NCBI GenBank assembly: GCA_037447655.1
Contig: JBBHKE010000597.1
Span: forward strand, 165,042 to 175,624
Direction: 5' to 3'
DNA length: 10,583 nt
Source: Zygnema cylindricum
Taxonomy: Eukaryota > Streptophyta > Zygnematophyceae > Zygnematales > Zygnemataceae
Shown here: positions 1 through 7,981 of the stretch, piece after piece
Layout: every line of letters begins with the position of its first letter
How positions within the stretch are numbered: the first letter of the stretch is position 1
Program-made: the position numbers and the translations under genes
Notes under the pieces: model-generated
Told to the model about the DNA's origin: nothing
Seen by the model: only the letters and a program-made list of their open reading frames with translations
Databases searched by the model: none

Positions 1-1044
1 TAACCAGTGTGATTAAGCCTACTGGCATGATGTTTTGATAGGACTGGTTGCTGTTTCATAGTTCGGATATGAAATGACATGACACTCATGGAGGTTTTTG
101 GATTAATAATAAAAGGTTTGTGGATTAATTATTTTGTGATTAAAAATAATGTGATTTGATGTTTTTTTACGAATAAGTTTATAAAAGTCTACCCCTTGGC
201 ATGTTTTACAAGGTCCACGAATCAGTACCATCAGAGATTTAAGGTCGGTTGACAGCATCACATCATGCTTGGTGGACTCACGACAAAAGGTATCGGTAAA
301 GATCGGTACCTAAGTGGGAGCCTTCGTGGTGTCTGATGGGGTTTTTGTCGGATGAAACCTATGTGTGTCTTAAGTTGACTTATTTATTTATTCAGTTGAA
401 TTCTGTGTGTATCCAAAGTAGGCTGTTTTTGGGGTAGTCTGTGGTGCTTCCGAGGGTGAATCCATGGCTAGAAATGGCTATGGAAAACAGCACTCAGGTG
501 GTTCGTACTACACTACGACAGTTGGCTGGAATTTAGAGACTACCATGACTAAGCACCTGGAACATTTTGTACGGTTCCCCATCTGAAAATATTTGAATAA
601 GCATTTTTTTGTAGTTTAGTGTAATAAAAATTAGTGTTTTATTAATTAGGTGTTTGGAAAATAATAATTAGGTTTTTGGAGGTACTCACAGTACAGTAAA
701 GTATAGGCTTGATACTTTGTCGTTGGTCAGGATAGTTTTGTAGTACGGTCATCCGAATTAGTGTGACCAATAGATACTCACTGTGAGTATATAGTTTAGG
801 ACTTACCCAATTTTGAATCATCAAGTTTTAGGATTATGACATTTTAATAACAGTTTTTGGGAAACTTACAATAGTCCTATCTTATGGTTTACTAATTCGT
901 TTGGGTTGCAATTTTCAGAATTGTCATTTTACTTTGTTGTGTATCTCTTTGAGAAATTTGAGGCATATTGGCATTTTGAGTCATATTTTGTGTAAGTTGA
1001 AAGTTGGCTATTGAGTAGGTGCTTGATAGCTTTTGTTGTTTTCC
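1..1044. other. Unassigned AT-rich region upstream of element A gag
   Basis: No coding region, RNA gene or LTR could be recognised here on either strand. If element A were intact, its 5' LTR, a primer-binding site complementary to initiator tRNA-Met and a leader would fall in this interval. None of the landmarks of the 3' LTR at 6795-7682 (the TGTTGAAAAG start, the GTAC cluster, the GCTCAAAGGAGC-like stretch, the CCACAGAATTTCA end) is visible, and no convincing match to the usual plant PBS was found. The last 100 bases before the gag ATG read like an ordinary T-rich copia leader. The rest may be another insertion or rearranged sequence. Several T-rich runs and short AT repeats occur, with no clear tandem array. 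Confidence 0.5.
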
Positions 1045-1840
1045 ATGTCTACTTCCACTACTACTGCTGGTGCTCCTCTTGCATCGGTGGTTTTAGAACA
1101 ACACGTTATGGGCCTTTTGTTAAGAATTCTCATCTTCAATGGCCAAAAATATGTGTATTGGGCGGCGATGGTTGAATCTTCCTTTGAAACTGCTGACTTA
1201 TTGGGGGTCTTGGATGGCTCCCTTGATGAAACAGATCGAAGTTGGGTGAAAAACAATTCAATGGCAAGGAACAATCTAATTTTTTGTATTTCAAAAAATA
1301 TGGTCATGTCTCGCTTGAAAATGAAGAAGGCGAAAGAGATTTCGACATCAGTGAAATCCGCTTTTGAGAAAGCGAATGTCCAAGAGGAGCTCTTGGTGGC
1401 GTGAAAAATTTGGGGGTACAAATACTTGGGGGGAACTATAATCGAGTATTGTGAGAACTTTCGTGCACTTATTGATGCACACTCTTCTGCTTGGGGGTCA
1501 TTTCTTGAGTTTCAGCATGCAGCTTTGCTTATTAGAGGACTTCTTAGTAGCATAAAAGGTGTGTTTGCTCAGTTAAAGAATCATGATAAAGCTAGTTGGT
1601 TATTTCAATTAGCATATAATCTTATATTGGAGGAAAAGTCTAATACTAAACTACTTGAAGGAAAAGGAATGGTTGAAGCTTTTGCAACAGACTTTTACAA
1701 AACAAGCTCAGTTTAATCAGAATAGGAATTAGTTTAACCAAAATCAAAATCAATTTAGTCAGTATAATCAGAGGCCAAATAGACAATCTTCTACTGCTTG
1801 TTTCTATTGTTCTGAGAAGGGTCATGGATACAGGTAATGT
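1045..1840 (+). pseudogene. gag: Element A gag (capsid-like protein with CCHC zinc knuckle), broken
   Basis: The gag product would coat the element RNA in cytoplasmic particles. I chose the ATG at 1045 because the protein begins there with a Ser/Thr-rich start typical of copia gag; the TTG 12 bases earlier adds nothing. Residues 31-39 read FNGQKYVYW and later LLGVLDGS, matching the N-terminal pattern of plant copia gag (UBN2/Retrotran_gag families: NG-Y-W, then a GS turn). A TGA at 1402-1404 breaks the frame, but the same frame resumes with GGTIIEYCENFRALID and continues to 1716. Around 1670-1716 homology moves to frame 2, giving an Asn/Gln-rich linker with an internal stop near 1728. A zinc knuckle follows at 1799-1840, C-X2-C-X4-H-X4-C with a TAA inside the last spacer. 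Not functional. Confidence 0.85.
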
Positions 1841-2349
1841 TTTTAGCTAAAAAAGGCTAATGAGACACGTTTAAATAGGCCGCGTTTGCAGCAACGCTAA
1901 TATCACAAAGGCTTTTCTAGAAATCCTACTCGTGGAAATGCTCTCTTTTCAGCTAATGCAATTGATGCAGATGAGTCTTTGAGCTTCAATAAGCAAGAGG
2001 AAGCGAAGTTATTTGCTATGGCGGCACCAATGGAGGGTCTCAAAGATGCAGGATGGATCATAGACATGGGAGCATAGGCCCACATGTGCTAGAACAAGGC
2101 AAATTTTACAAATATGCAGCAAACGCCTCCAAAGAGAATATACCATGCTTGTGGGACGAGTATTCAAACCTCAACTCAGGATGATGCATCTTTTATGGTA
2201 GATGTGGGGGGAAAGTCGATAGAGAGAAATCTTCACAATGTTTTGTATGTTCCCGAATTTAAAAAGAATATTTTCTTTACATCAGTAGTGGAAAGCAAAG
2301 GCTTTGAAGTCATTCTAAAAAGAGTTTGACAGGTTGTTAGCAAGAAGAG
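1841..2349 (+). pseudogene. pol: Element A aspartic protease region, active site altered
   Basis: The copia protease cleaves the Gag-Pol polyprotein. In frame 2, after a variable linker with stops near 1844 and 1900, the sequence reads WIIDMGA at 2054-2074, then TAG, then AHMC. In the family this is W-I-I/L-D-S-G-A-S/T-x-H-M, where D-[ST]-G is the catalytic motif. Here the catalytic Asp is kept (2063-2065), the Ser is Met, and the next position is a stop, so a protease made from it should be inactive. Further down, LHNVLYVPEFKKNIFFTSV (about 2238-2290) matches the conserved LYVP-KNL-S segment after the protease. The frame ends with TGA at 2327-2329 shortly before the insertion at 2355. Confidence 0.82.
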
Positions 2350-2354
2350 AAAAG
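2350..2354 (+). repeat. Left target-site duplication of the 2355-3900 insertion (AAAAG)
   Basis: AAAAG directly precedes the TG at 2355 and is repeated exactly at 3901-3905 directly after the closing CA. A 5-bp duplication is the normal footprint of an LTR-retrotransposon integrase. Confidence 0.85.
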
Positions 2355-2400
2355 TGTTGTTCTTTGGTCTAAAATAGACCGCAGAAGCCACCCAAACTAT

Positions 2401-2833
2401 CATGCAAAAAGCTAAGCGAAGCTAGGCCAATGAACAATCATTTGAAATGCATCCTCCATTTAACATACATGCATACACAGATGCAATAATTCATCTGCAC
2501 ACAGACGGAGCAAACATGCATTCACAGATGCATGAAATCATCTAGGGTTTCATGGAATAGAAGCTTAATATATCTCCATCATCATAAAAAACCCTAAGAC
2601 AATGCATGACATAACACACACAACTAAGGTTTGAAGGAGTAATCAACATAAACAAACCTTAGGATAACATCTAAGGTTTGATGGAATAATAAACATAAAC
2701 AAACCCTAGGACAAATGCATTAACAATGCATAACAAACAAGCATATAAATAACACATATAAATAATAATAAATGAATGCATCACACATAAGCAAAAGTAT
2801 AATCAGATAATAAATGTATCATATAAATGCATG
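2401..2833. promoter_or_regulatory. Cluster of RY (CATGCA/ATGCAT) motifs in the solo LTR
   Basis: ATGCAT occurs at 2447, 2469, 2516, 2528, 2602, 2715, 2726, 2776 and 2827. The core CATGCA or its complement TGCATG occurs at 2401, 2468, 2515, 2529, 2603 and 2828. RY elements are bound by plant B3-domain factors (ABI3/FUS3/LEC2 activators and VAL repressors). Function here is inferred from motif density alone. Confidence 0.5.
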
Positions 2834-3122
2834 ACCTAATCGGCAACCCTAAAAGTCTACATCTTCGGTCCCTACTTTTCTAACCAACATTGATTATTCT
2901 CCTAATGAAGCTCAAATCTATATATACATTTGTGAGCTGTGAACAAATCGCTACATGTCAAAATAACCAACGTAACCTCCACTAAGCAGTATTAAACCAT
3001 GAGAACCTATTACGACAAATAATCCTAATTGTAAGTGTACACCTGAAGTCAACCAATCATAAGCGTACACTTGTCTGCAGGTACGACACTACATACACAA
3101 ATTAAATTGTCGAAACCCTAAA
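2542..3122. promoter_or_regulatory. Telobox-like motifs (AAACCCTA and relatives) in the solo LTR
   Basis: CTAGGGTTT is at 2542-2550, AAACCCTAA at 2589-2597, AAACCCTAG at 2701-2709, AACCCTAAAA at about 2844 and AAACCCTAAA at 3113-3122. AAACCTTAG at 2654-2662 is a one-base variant. The telobox is an AAACCCTA-type plant promoter motif known to bind TRB-type Myb proteins. Binding here is inferred. Confidence 0.45.
2624..2709. repeat. Two 47-bp units, each flanked by inverted CTAAGGTTTG arms
   Basis: CTAAGGTTTG occurs at 2624 and again at 2671, 47 bp apart. Each copy is followed about 19 bases later by its reverse complement, CAAACCTTAG at 2653-2662 (perfect) and CAAACCCTAG at 2700-2709 (one mismatch). 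The spacers also match (both contain AACATAAA). The result is two tandem hairpin-capable units. A weaker third pair, CTAGGGTTT at 2542 with AAACCCTAA at 2589, precedes them. Confidence 0.75.
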
Positions 3123-3332
3123 TGATCACGTAAATAAAACATGTCATAATCAACACTAACTTATAATAATGCAAAAGACAAAACAATATTACTCCAAATA
3201 TTTACACCGACACCAAATCGTATGTTTAGTAAGTCAACGTGAGTCCTCGAGTTTTGTCAAAGCATCCGGAACGTCCAAAAATATACATCGTGTGATTGAC
3301 GCGATTTTGCATCCCCACTAGTTGATAAATAG

Positions 3333-3351
3333 CGGCGGCCTTTGCCCGCCG
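3333..3351. repeat. GC-rich hairpin in the solo LTR
   Basis: CGGCGG at 3333-3338 is the reverse complement of CCGCCG at 3346-3351, separated by seven bases. A second small hairpin, GATCGC-TTC-GCGATC, lies at 3691-3705. Both fall in the CpG-rich half. No poly-T run follows either one, so neither is called a terminator. Confidence 0.5.
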
Positions 3352-3481
3352 TCCGTAACTCTTATTTGGCACCGTTGATGTCACGCCGCGTGGTCACAAA
3401 AATCCAAACAAAAATCCACGCGAGTCGTCAAATATCCCACGACGTCGCGAAGTGATTCCACGTCTACTTGTCAAATATATT

Positions 3482-3654
3482 GTACAGCCGAAATCATTTC
3501 CGTACCGAAACCACGTACTTCACCATAAATTCCGCCGGTCAAAACTAAAGTACACCTGTCAAATAAGATGCTCCGTACCGACGACTGCTGCGTACCGACG
3601 ACGTCCTTTTCCATAAATGCGCCTGTCGCATTATGTTTTGTACGGCCAGCGTAC
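3482..3654. promoter_or_regulatory. GTAC cluster in the solo LTR
   Basis: GTAC occurs at 3482, 3502, 3515, 3550, 3575, 3592, 3640 and 3651, eight copies in 173 bp, several as CGTACCGA. GTAC is the core of sites bound by plant SBP/SPL transcription factors. A regulatory role is inferred. Confidence 0.4.
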
Positions 3655-3900
3655 ATTTTCAAATACTTGGAATATTTCAAATCATCGTCGGATCGCTTCG
3701 CGATCGGCCGTCCATTTCCTAGCGCATTCCGCACCACTCAATTTGTTCCTAACGTCCCTTTAATTTCACTCGCACACTTACTCCCCCAATCCAAAAATCT
3801 CTTCAAACCTCCACAGTACATCAGGTAAACATATATGCATCAAACCTCGTGTGCGCACCAAATTTCACTTACGCACAAATCTAAATCTTCAAAAACAACA

Positions 3901-3905
3901 AAAAG
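3901..3905 (+). repeat. Right target-site duplication (AAAAG)
   Basis: Identical to 2350-2354 and directly follows the CA that ends the solo LTR. Element A coding sequence continues immediately afterwards. Confidence 0.85.
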
Positions 3906-4866
3906 TAGTAGTAACAGGAACTAGAGATGCTAGCAAAATGTATTCGATGGACATGGCTGAATATAAGGAAGATGATGTTCTCTACTCTATTGTCCAATCT
4001 GATAATGAGTTGTGGCATAAGAGATTAGGACACATGAATTATGATAGTCTAAAGAAAATGGTGAATTTCGGGAAAAGTTGATGGAGTTTCTCTCACTTCT
4101 CATCCTATAAAATCATGTAATGGTTGTTCACTTGGCAAGATCCACAAATTGCCATTTCCACAGGAAACAGACCACATATCCGAAAGAGTTCTGCAGCTAA
4201 TACACTCTGATGTTCTCGATCCTTCACAAGTGGCTTCGGCTGGAGGCGTCCACTATATGGTCACATTTACACATGACTACTCAATGTAAACCAAAGTTTA
4301 CTTCATACAACATAAAAGTGAAGTGTTTACTCCCTTCAAACACTACAAAGCATGGGCGGAAAAGCGTTATGGAGTTCCAACATTGGCGTTGAGATTGGAC
4401 AACGGGAGAGAATACACGTCAAAGGAATTCAAAGAATATCTCCTTCATGAAGGTATCACTCACAATCTTATTGTTCCATATACACCAGAACAGAATGGTG
4501 TTTTTGAGAGATTAAATAGGACAGTGATAGAGAGTGCTCGGTCCATGCGTGCAGATAAAGGGCTAGATTTGAAATTATGGGCTGAAGCACTTGACTATGT
4601 TCTTTATATTAAAAATAAAATTTCTTCTAGATTTGTTAGCACTACAATTTATGAGCTTTAGACAAGAGAAAAAGCTGATGTTAGGCACTTTAAGATCTTT
4701 GGCAGCAAGTGTTTTATTTAAGATACTTCTTAGGATAGATCGAAAATGGAGGCTAAAGGCCTACCTGGGATTTTTATGGAGTATGATGATAATGAGTATA
4801 GTGTTTTTTGTATTTGAGAAACAGAAAGTGATTATCTCTAGGAATATCCAGATTAAGGATGAATAG
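3906..4866 (+). pseudogene. pol: Element A GAG-pre-integrase and integrase, broken, DD35E residues kept
   Basis: Integrase inserts the cDNA into the host chromosome. Frame 2 gives the pre-integrase domain with WHKRLGHMNYDSLKKM (about 4012-4062), whose two His belong to the HHCC zinc site. A TGA at 4079-4081 and a shift lead to frame 3, where CNGCSLGK supplies the two Cys. The core keeps all three acidic residues: Asp at 4209-4211 (HSDVLD), Asp at 4398-4400 (RLDNGREY) and Glu at 4506-4508 (QNGVFERLNRT), with 35 residues between the last two, the copia DD35E spacing. Stops include TAA at 4287 and TAG at 4659. Homology continues past the latter (DVRHFKIFGSKCF, GIFMEYDDNEY) with more stops, then moves to frame 1 for KVIISRNIQIKDE, the usual integrase C-terminal end near 4866. 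Inactive as it stands. Confidence 0.95.
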
Positions 4867-5205
4867 GATTTGGTTGACCTTATTAAAGTGCCAAATCAAC
4901 GGGCAAACGAAAAGTAGGAGTATGTCATTTTCCACCATATGCAGCGAGTCTACTTTCCACCAGCAAGTGGGACCCCTCTTCCTTCAATTCCTATGGTGCC
5001 TTCACAGGATGCTTCACCACAAGCTACACCTCAGGCAGAAGGAACTACTACACACTCAATACCACCTCAAGTTACGGTTCATACAAAAACGAAAAATCAG
5101 AGGTTGCCGACGATTTCAGCATCAGAATTTCCAAGGGAAAAAGATCTAGCAATCTTCTGCAAGCAAGCTCTCACTTTGTTTTTTCTGCACCTACAGAGGA
5201 GCCTG
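4867..5205 (+). pseudogene. pol: Element A integrase-RT linker, non-conserved
   Basis: This stretch joins the integrase end to the start of the RT homology. Frame 3 and frame 2 both read through parts of it. The frame beginning near 4939 is rich in Pro, Ser, Thr and Gln (PPASGTPLPSIPMV, PQATPQAEGTT), as copia linkers usually are, so it is probably the original frame. No conserved motif is expected here and none is seen. Confidence 0.6.
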
Positions 5206-6290
5206 TAACAATCCAAGAGGCCTTCTCATCACCTGAGAGAAATCAGTGAATCGAGGCGCGAAACGATGAAGTGAAGTCTATTATGGAGGCAAGTTATGGG
5301 AGCAGGTGGATCTTCCTCCATGCAGAAAAGCCATCAGCAACAAATGGGTATTCAAGGTGAAGTTGAATCAGGACAACACCATTGAAAGGTATAAGGCCAA
5401 ACTAGTGGCCAAAGGGTATAATCAAAAAGAAGGTATTGATTTTGAAGAAATCTTGTCTCCAGATGTTACATTTCCTACTGTTAGAATTTTGCTAAGTCTA
5501 GCAGCTATAGAGAATATGGAAATACAACAAATGGATGTTAAAACTACTTTCTCGCATGGAGAGTTAGAAGAGACCATTTACATGAAACAGGTTGATATTT
5601 ATGTCGAAAATTGAAAGGAGCAAATGGTGTGTAAATTGATGAAATCTTTGTATGGGCTGAAACAAGCCCCCAAAAAATGGAATTTGAAGTTAGATGAGTT
5701 TTTGACTGGGCTATGTTTTCAGAAATAGTTCAGATCACTCTATATATTTATTTGAGGATGAGAATGGAGTGATATTTATTGCTATTTATGTGGATGATTT
5801 GTTGGTCTTAAGCAAGTCCTTAGATAAAATTAACAAACTAAAACGAGATCTTAGAAGCAGTTTTGATATGAAAGATTTCAGCGAAGCAAAGTACATTTTG
5901 GGAATTCAGATGGAGAGAGATAGAGGGAATAGAATTATAAGACTCACTCAAAAAAAAGCAATCGGTAATATGCTAGAAAAATTTCAGATGGAAAAGGCAA
6001 ACGGATGTACTACTCCAATGGATTTGAAAAGAATATCTGAGGGGAGTGAAGAGAGAGGAATATTGATCATTAATGATGAGATGGATGAGATAGAAAGTAA
6101 ATTTATGGAAAATATTCCTTATCGGCAGATTGTAGGCAGTTTAATTTATTTTGTGAATTGTACCCGTCTAGATATAGCTGCAGCTGTAGGTGTCCATAGT
6201 AGAAGTCTAAATGAACTAAGAAAAAGAGACTGGAAGGCAGCCAAAAGGGTGATGAGATATCAAGTGGGGACAAGGGAATTGTGGTTGCAT
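5206..6290 (+). pseudogene. pol: Element A reverse transcriptase and connection domain, broken upstream but YVDD intact
   Basis: RT copies element RNA into cDNA in the cytoplasmic particle. Homology starts with TIQEAFSSPERNQ (the copia T-x-x-E-A motif), then a stop and shift, then frame 2 from about 5290: KWVFKVKLNQD, YKAKLVAKGYNQKEGIDF, and the first catalytic Asp in QQMDVKTTF (5534-5536). A TGA at 5612-5614 is followed in the same frame by SLYGLKQAPKKWN. Another shift near 5725 restores frame 3 (SSDHS), leading into a 322-codon open frame from 5769 with YVDD at 5787-5798, then FSEAKYILGIQMERD, CTTPMDL, and the connection motif YRQIVGSLIYFVNCTRLDI. At least two frame changes and two stops lie before 5730. 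The family normally reads all of this as one polyprotein. Confidence 0.96.
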
Positions 6291-6737
6291 TTGGGAGGGG
6301 AGCACACTAACATCACCACGTGGAGTGATGCCAATTATGGAGATGTGCCTTTAAGGCGGTGTACGACTGGATATGTGTTGCAAATTGGATCCGTTACATG
6401 TTGTTGGAGTAGCAAGCAACAAAAAGTAGTTGCTGAGTCTACTTTAGAGGCTGAATACATGGCTTTCCGTGGTGCCACCAAAGAATTAATGTGGGTTAAA
6501 TCTCTTCTTGAAGAACTTGGGTACATGAAGTCTGGAAATCAAAATGTTTTTTGTGATAATCAAGCTGCTATCTCTATTGCACCTAATCCGAAACATCACT
6601 TCAAAGCTAAGCATATGGATATAAGACTAACCTTTGTCAAAGAGAAGGTTGAAAATAAAATTATTAAACTGGTTCATAAAACTGATAGAGAAATGATTGC
6701 AGACATGATGAAAAACCAGTGCCTTCCCCTACCTTGA
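6291..6737 (+). pseudogene. pol: Element A RNase H domain, intact active-site residues
   Basis: RNase H removes the RNA strand of the RNA/DNA hybrid during cDNA synthesis. It is fused in frame to the second half of RT in the 5769-6737 open frame, with no stop until TGA at 6735-6737. The four acidic residues expected in copia RNase H are present: Asp in TWSDANYGD (6327-6329), Glu in STLEAEYMAF (6447-6449), Asp in VFCDNQAAI (6555-6557) and Asp in KHMDIRLTFV (6618-6620). The end, REMIADMMKNQCLP, corresponds to the usual LADILTK-LP tail and has drifted. By its residues this is the least damaged domain in the window, but it lacks its own start and cannot be made as part of a polyprotein because of the upstream breaks. 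Confidence 0.95.
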
Positions 6738-6786
6738 TTTATTGCAGAGAAAACTGTGGATTAAAATTAAAAAGTGACTAGGAATT

Positions 6787-6794
6787 AAGAGGAG
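6787..6794 (+). other. Polypurine tract of element A
   Basis: AAGAGGAG lies directly before the TG that starts the LTR, the position where plus-strand DNA synthesis is primed. The equivalent tract AAGGGGAG sits before the second LTR, in the same context GGAATTAA. Confidence 0.8.
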
Positions 6795-6945
6795 TGTTGA
6801 AAAGAGGTAATTAATAGTTCACTTCTCTATTTTAGTTTAACTTTAAAGAAAGAGAGTAAGGATCAAAGGCACGCCATGGCTGCCGCCATATTTAGAAAGT
6901 GGCAGATTTTGAAGTAGAGAATATTTTACTAAAATGTTGCCTAAG

Positions 6946-7006
6946 TCCAGATTTGAACCTGGGTCTGTGGACTTCTATATAGTCGTACGTCTTAACCACT
7001 AAGGCG
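6946..7006 (-). other. Degraded tRNA-like sequence inside the 3' LTR of element A
   Basis: On the minus strand there is an A-box-like GCCTTAGTGGTTAAGAC (7005-6989), an anticodon-arm-like GACT-ATATAGA-AGTC (6984-6970) with T at position 33 and a purine at 37, and a B-box-like GGTTCAAATC with a CCAG/CTGG stem (6962-6947). No acceptor stem pairs, and the T stem appears one base short, so it is not a working tRNA gene. A tRNA-derived SINE remnant or Pol III promoter relic captured by the LTR family are the likeliest readings. The matching part of the second LTR is at 7982-8042. Confidence 0.45.
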
Positions 7007-7207
7007 TTATCGAAACGATACACGAGACGGAATTCAAAGATATATAAACATTAACGCAACAGCGAATTAACAGCGAACTAACCAAAAGGAGCAATTCATG
7101 CATATACGCGAATCTGAACCGTGTAAAATATGTTTTGATCGGACGGCCGGCATTATAGCCGCCACGCAAAGTGAGCTTTTGGCGGCATACGGAGATAGCG
7201 TCACGCG

Positions 7208-7223
7208 GTGCCACGTGGCGCCA
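7208..7223. promoter_or_regulatory. G-box in a near-perfect 16-bp palindrome
   Basis: CACGTG at 7212-7217 is centred in GGTGCCACGTGGCGCC, with one mismatched pair. G-boxes bind plant bHLH and bZIP factors. It lies about 85 bp before the GTAC cluster and 135 bp before the TATA-like site, a plausible U3 promoter position. The aligned part of the second LTR has CATGTG. Confidence 0.4.
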
Positions 7224-7300
7224 CATTATTTGATACCGGAGAAGATGGGAGGAGGAACCATGGCTTCCGATTTAACAGGTGTCACTTTGTAGACCTTGTC

Positions 7301-7355
7301 GTACAATGGACGTACAATAAGTACATCGCCCATTGTACCTTCTTGTACTATATAG
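7301..7355 (+). promoter_or_regulatory. GTAC cluster and TATA-like box of the element A LTR
   Basis: GTAC occurs at 7301, 7312, 7321, 7335 and 7345 and is followed at 7348-7355 by CTATATAG, a plausible TATA box. This would place the LTR transcription start a few tens of bases downstream. The second LTR keeps a GTAC cluster at the aligned place (8341-8423) but no clear TATA box there. Confidence 0.45.
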
Positions 7356-7682
7356 TGTTCCTATTGGACTTGGGTTTAGTAGTAGGTAGTCGTGAGTAAG
7401 CAGACCAAGACTTAGTAATATTTAGGTACCTCTCTCTAAGAGAGCTTGTAACTATAAAGGTCATCTTTCACTTGCCATGACATACTGCTCAAGGGAGCAA
7501 ATTCAGTGATTCTTTTTGCGTTTGACTCAGTGGAGTCTTGTCCTCACAGGGGTGAGGGTGATCAGAATAATTTTGTGCCTGGGCGGCACTTATTCAGTGG
7601 GAAAGTGGAAGGGGAAAATATTATCCTAGAGGCTTTACATAGGCTGCTCATTCTATATGTCAATGGAGACCACAGAATTTCA

Positions 7683-7823
7683 AATAAAATTGTCAAATTG
7701 ATGTATAAACAAGATGGGCAAATGGTAGCTAATATGTTGACTGAATCAGTCTCGTCGAATTAACTTATTTATTGCAGAAAAAAAGTGGTCTATTACTCAA
7801 AAATGGTTAGGAATTAAGGGGAG
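7683..7823 (+). pseudogene. pol: Element C RNase H tail, 3' UTR and polypurine tract
   Basis: The fragment reads NKIVKLMYKQDGQMVANML and then a stop at 7761-7763. It aligns without net gap to element A 6654-6794, which reads NKIIKLVHKTDREMIADMM. Both stretches are exactly 141 bp from the first shared AATAAAATT to the base before the LTR. The untranslated tail shares TTTATTGCAGA and AGGAATTAAG, and AAGGGGAG at 7816-7823 is the polypurine tract. Only the extreme C-terminus of the polyprotein is present, without catalytic residues. Confidence 0.88.
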
Positions 7824-7981
7824 TGTTGAAAAGAAAAAAAAGTAATTCATGTCCTACTTATATCTCTAAGGGCAAACACAGAGAAATAGCCATAGGAGGA
7901 AGCCATGGTTGTACATGGCAGCAAGAGCTAAGGGAGAGGGAGAGGGAGATAGAATGGATCACACCAAAAAGGGTGACCTGA

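Larger units (their letters stand above)
2355..3900. mobile_element. Solo LTR (1546 bp) inserted in element A pol
   Basis: The segment begins TGTTGTTCTT and ends AAAACAACA, so it has the TG...CA ends of an LTR with short imperfect terminal inversion, and is flanked by perfect 5-bp duplications AAAAG. The element A protein resumes in the same frame after it (KVVVTGTRDASKMYSMD); insertion plus one duplication is 1551 bp, a multiple of three. No convincing coding region lies inside: the 86- and 88-codon frames near 3470-3830 overlap on opposite strands and resemble nothing. No internal copy of the ends was seen, so a solo LTR left by LTR-LTR recombination fits better than a whole TRIM/LARD element. 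The left half is AT-rich with RY and telobox motifs; 3240-3780 is CpG-rich with many GTAC sites. Orientation is undecided. Confidence 0.83.
1045..7682 (+). mobile_element. Element A: degraded Ty1/copia LTR retrotransposon (gag-pol plus 3' LTR)
   Basis: Domains appear in the diagnostic copia order, with integrase before reverse transcriptase: gag, CCHC knuckle, aspartic protease, GAG-pre-integrase, DD35E integrase, reverse transcriptase with YVDD, RNase H, polypurine tract, 3' LTR. The reading frame moves between all three + frames and carries many stops, so the element is dead. It is interrupted at 2355-3900 by a solo LTR. The 5' LTR and primer-binding site are not found in the window. Its 3' LTR ends in CA at 7682 and is followed at once by the tail of a related element, which suggests A inserted into that element. 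Whether the full left end lies before position 1 or is lost cannot be decided here. Confidence 0.93.
6795..7682 (+). mobile_element. 3' LTR of element A (888 bp)
   Basis: It begins TGTTGAAAAG right after the polypurine tract and ends AGAATTTCA at 7682. The second LTR at 7824-8810 starts with the same ten bases, follows the same landmarks in order and ends AGAGTTTCA, which sets both ends by comparison. Shared landmarks are the antisense tRNA-like stretch, a CpG-rich block, a GTAC cluster, ACTGCTCAA-GGAGCAAAT and GGAGTCTT-TCCTCA-AGGGGTGAGG. The two LTRs are clearly diverged by eye, so they come from different old insertions rather than one recent element. A frame running 7506-7763 crosses the LTR/element C junction and is not a separate gene. 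Confidence 0.85.

Noticed and set aside
1008-1421. 137-codon open frame on the minus strand opposite gag
   Set aside because: It mirrors the gag frame and resembles no known protein. It is a shadow.
3471-3828. Overlapping 88- and 86-codon frames on opposite strands in the solo LTR
   Set aside because: CpG-rich non-coding sequence often lacks stops; there is no domain, no hydrophobic pattern and no conservation evidence.
6946-7006. A functional tRNA gene on the minus strand
   Set aside because: There is no paired acceptor stem, the T arm is one base short, and an odd AUA anticodon is implied. Kept only as a tRNA-like relic.
7506-7763. 85-codon open frame downstream of element A
   Set aside because: It is a chimera of LTR sequence and the RNase H tail of element C across an insertion junction.
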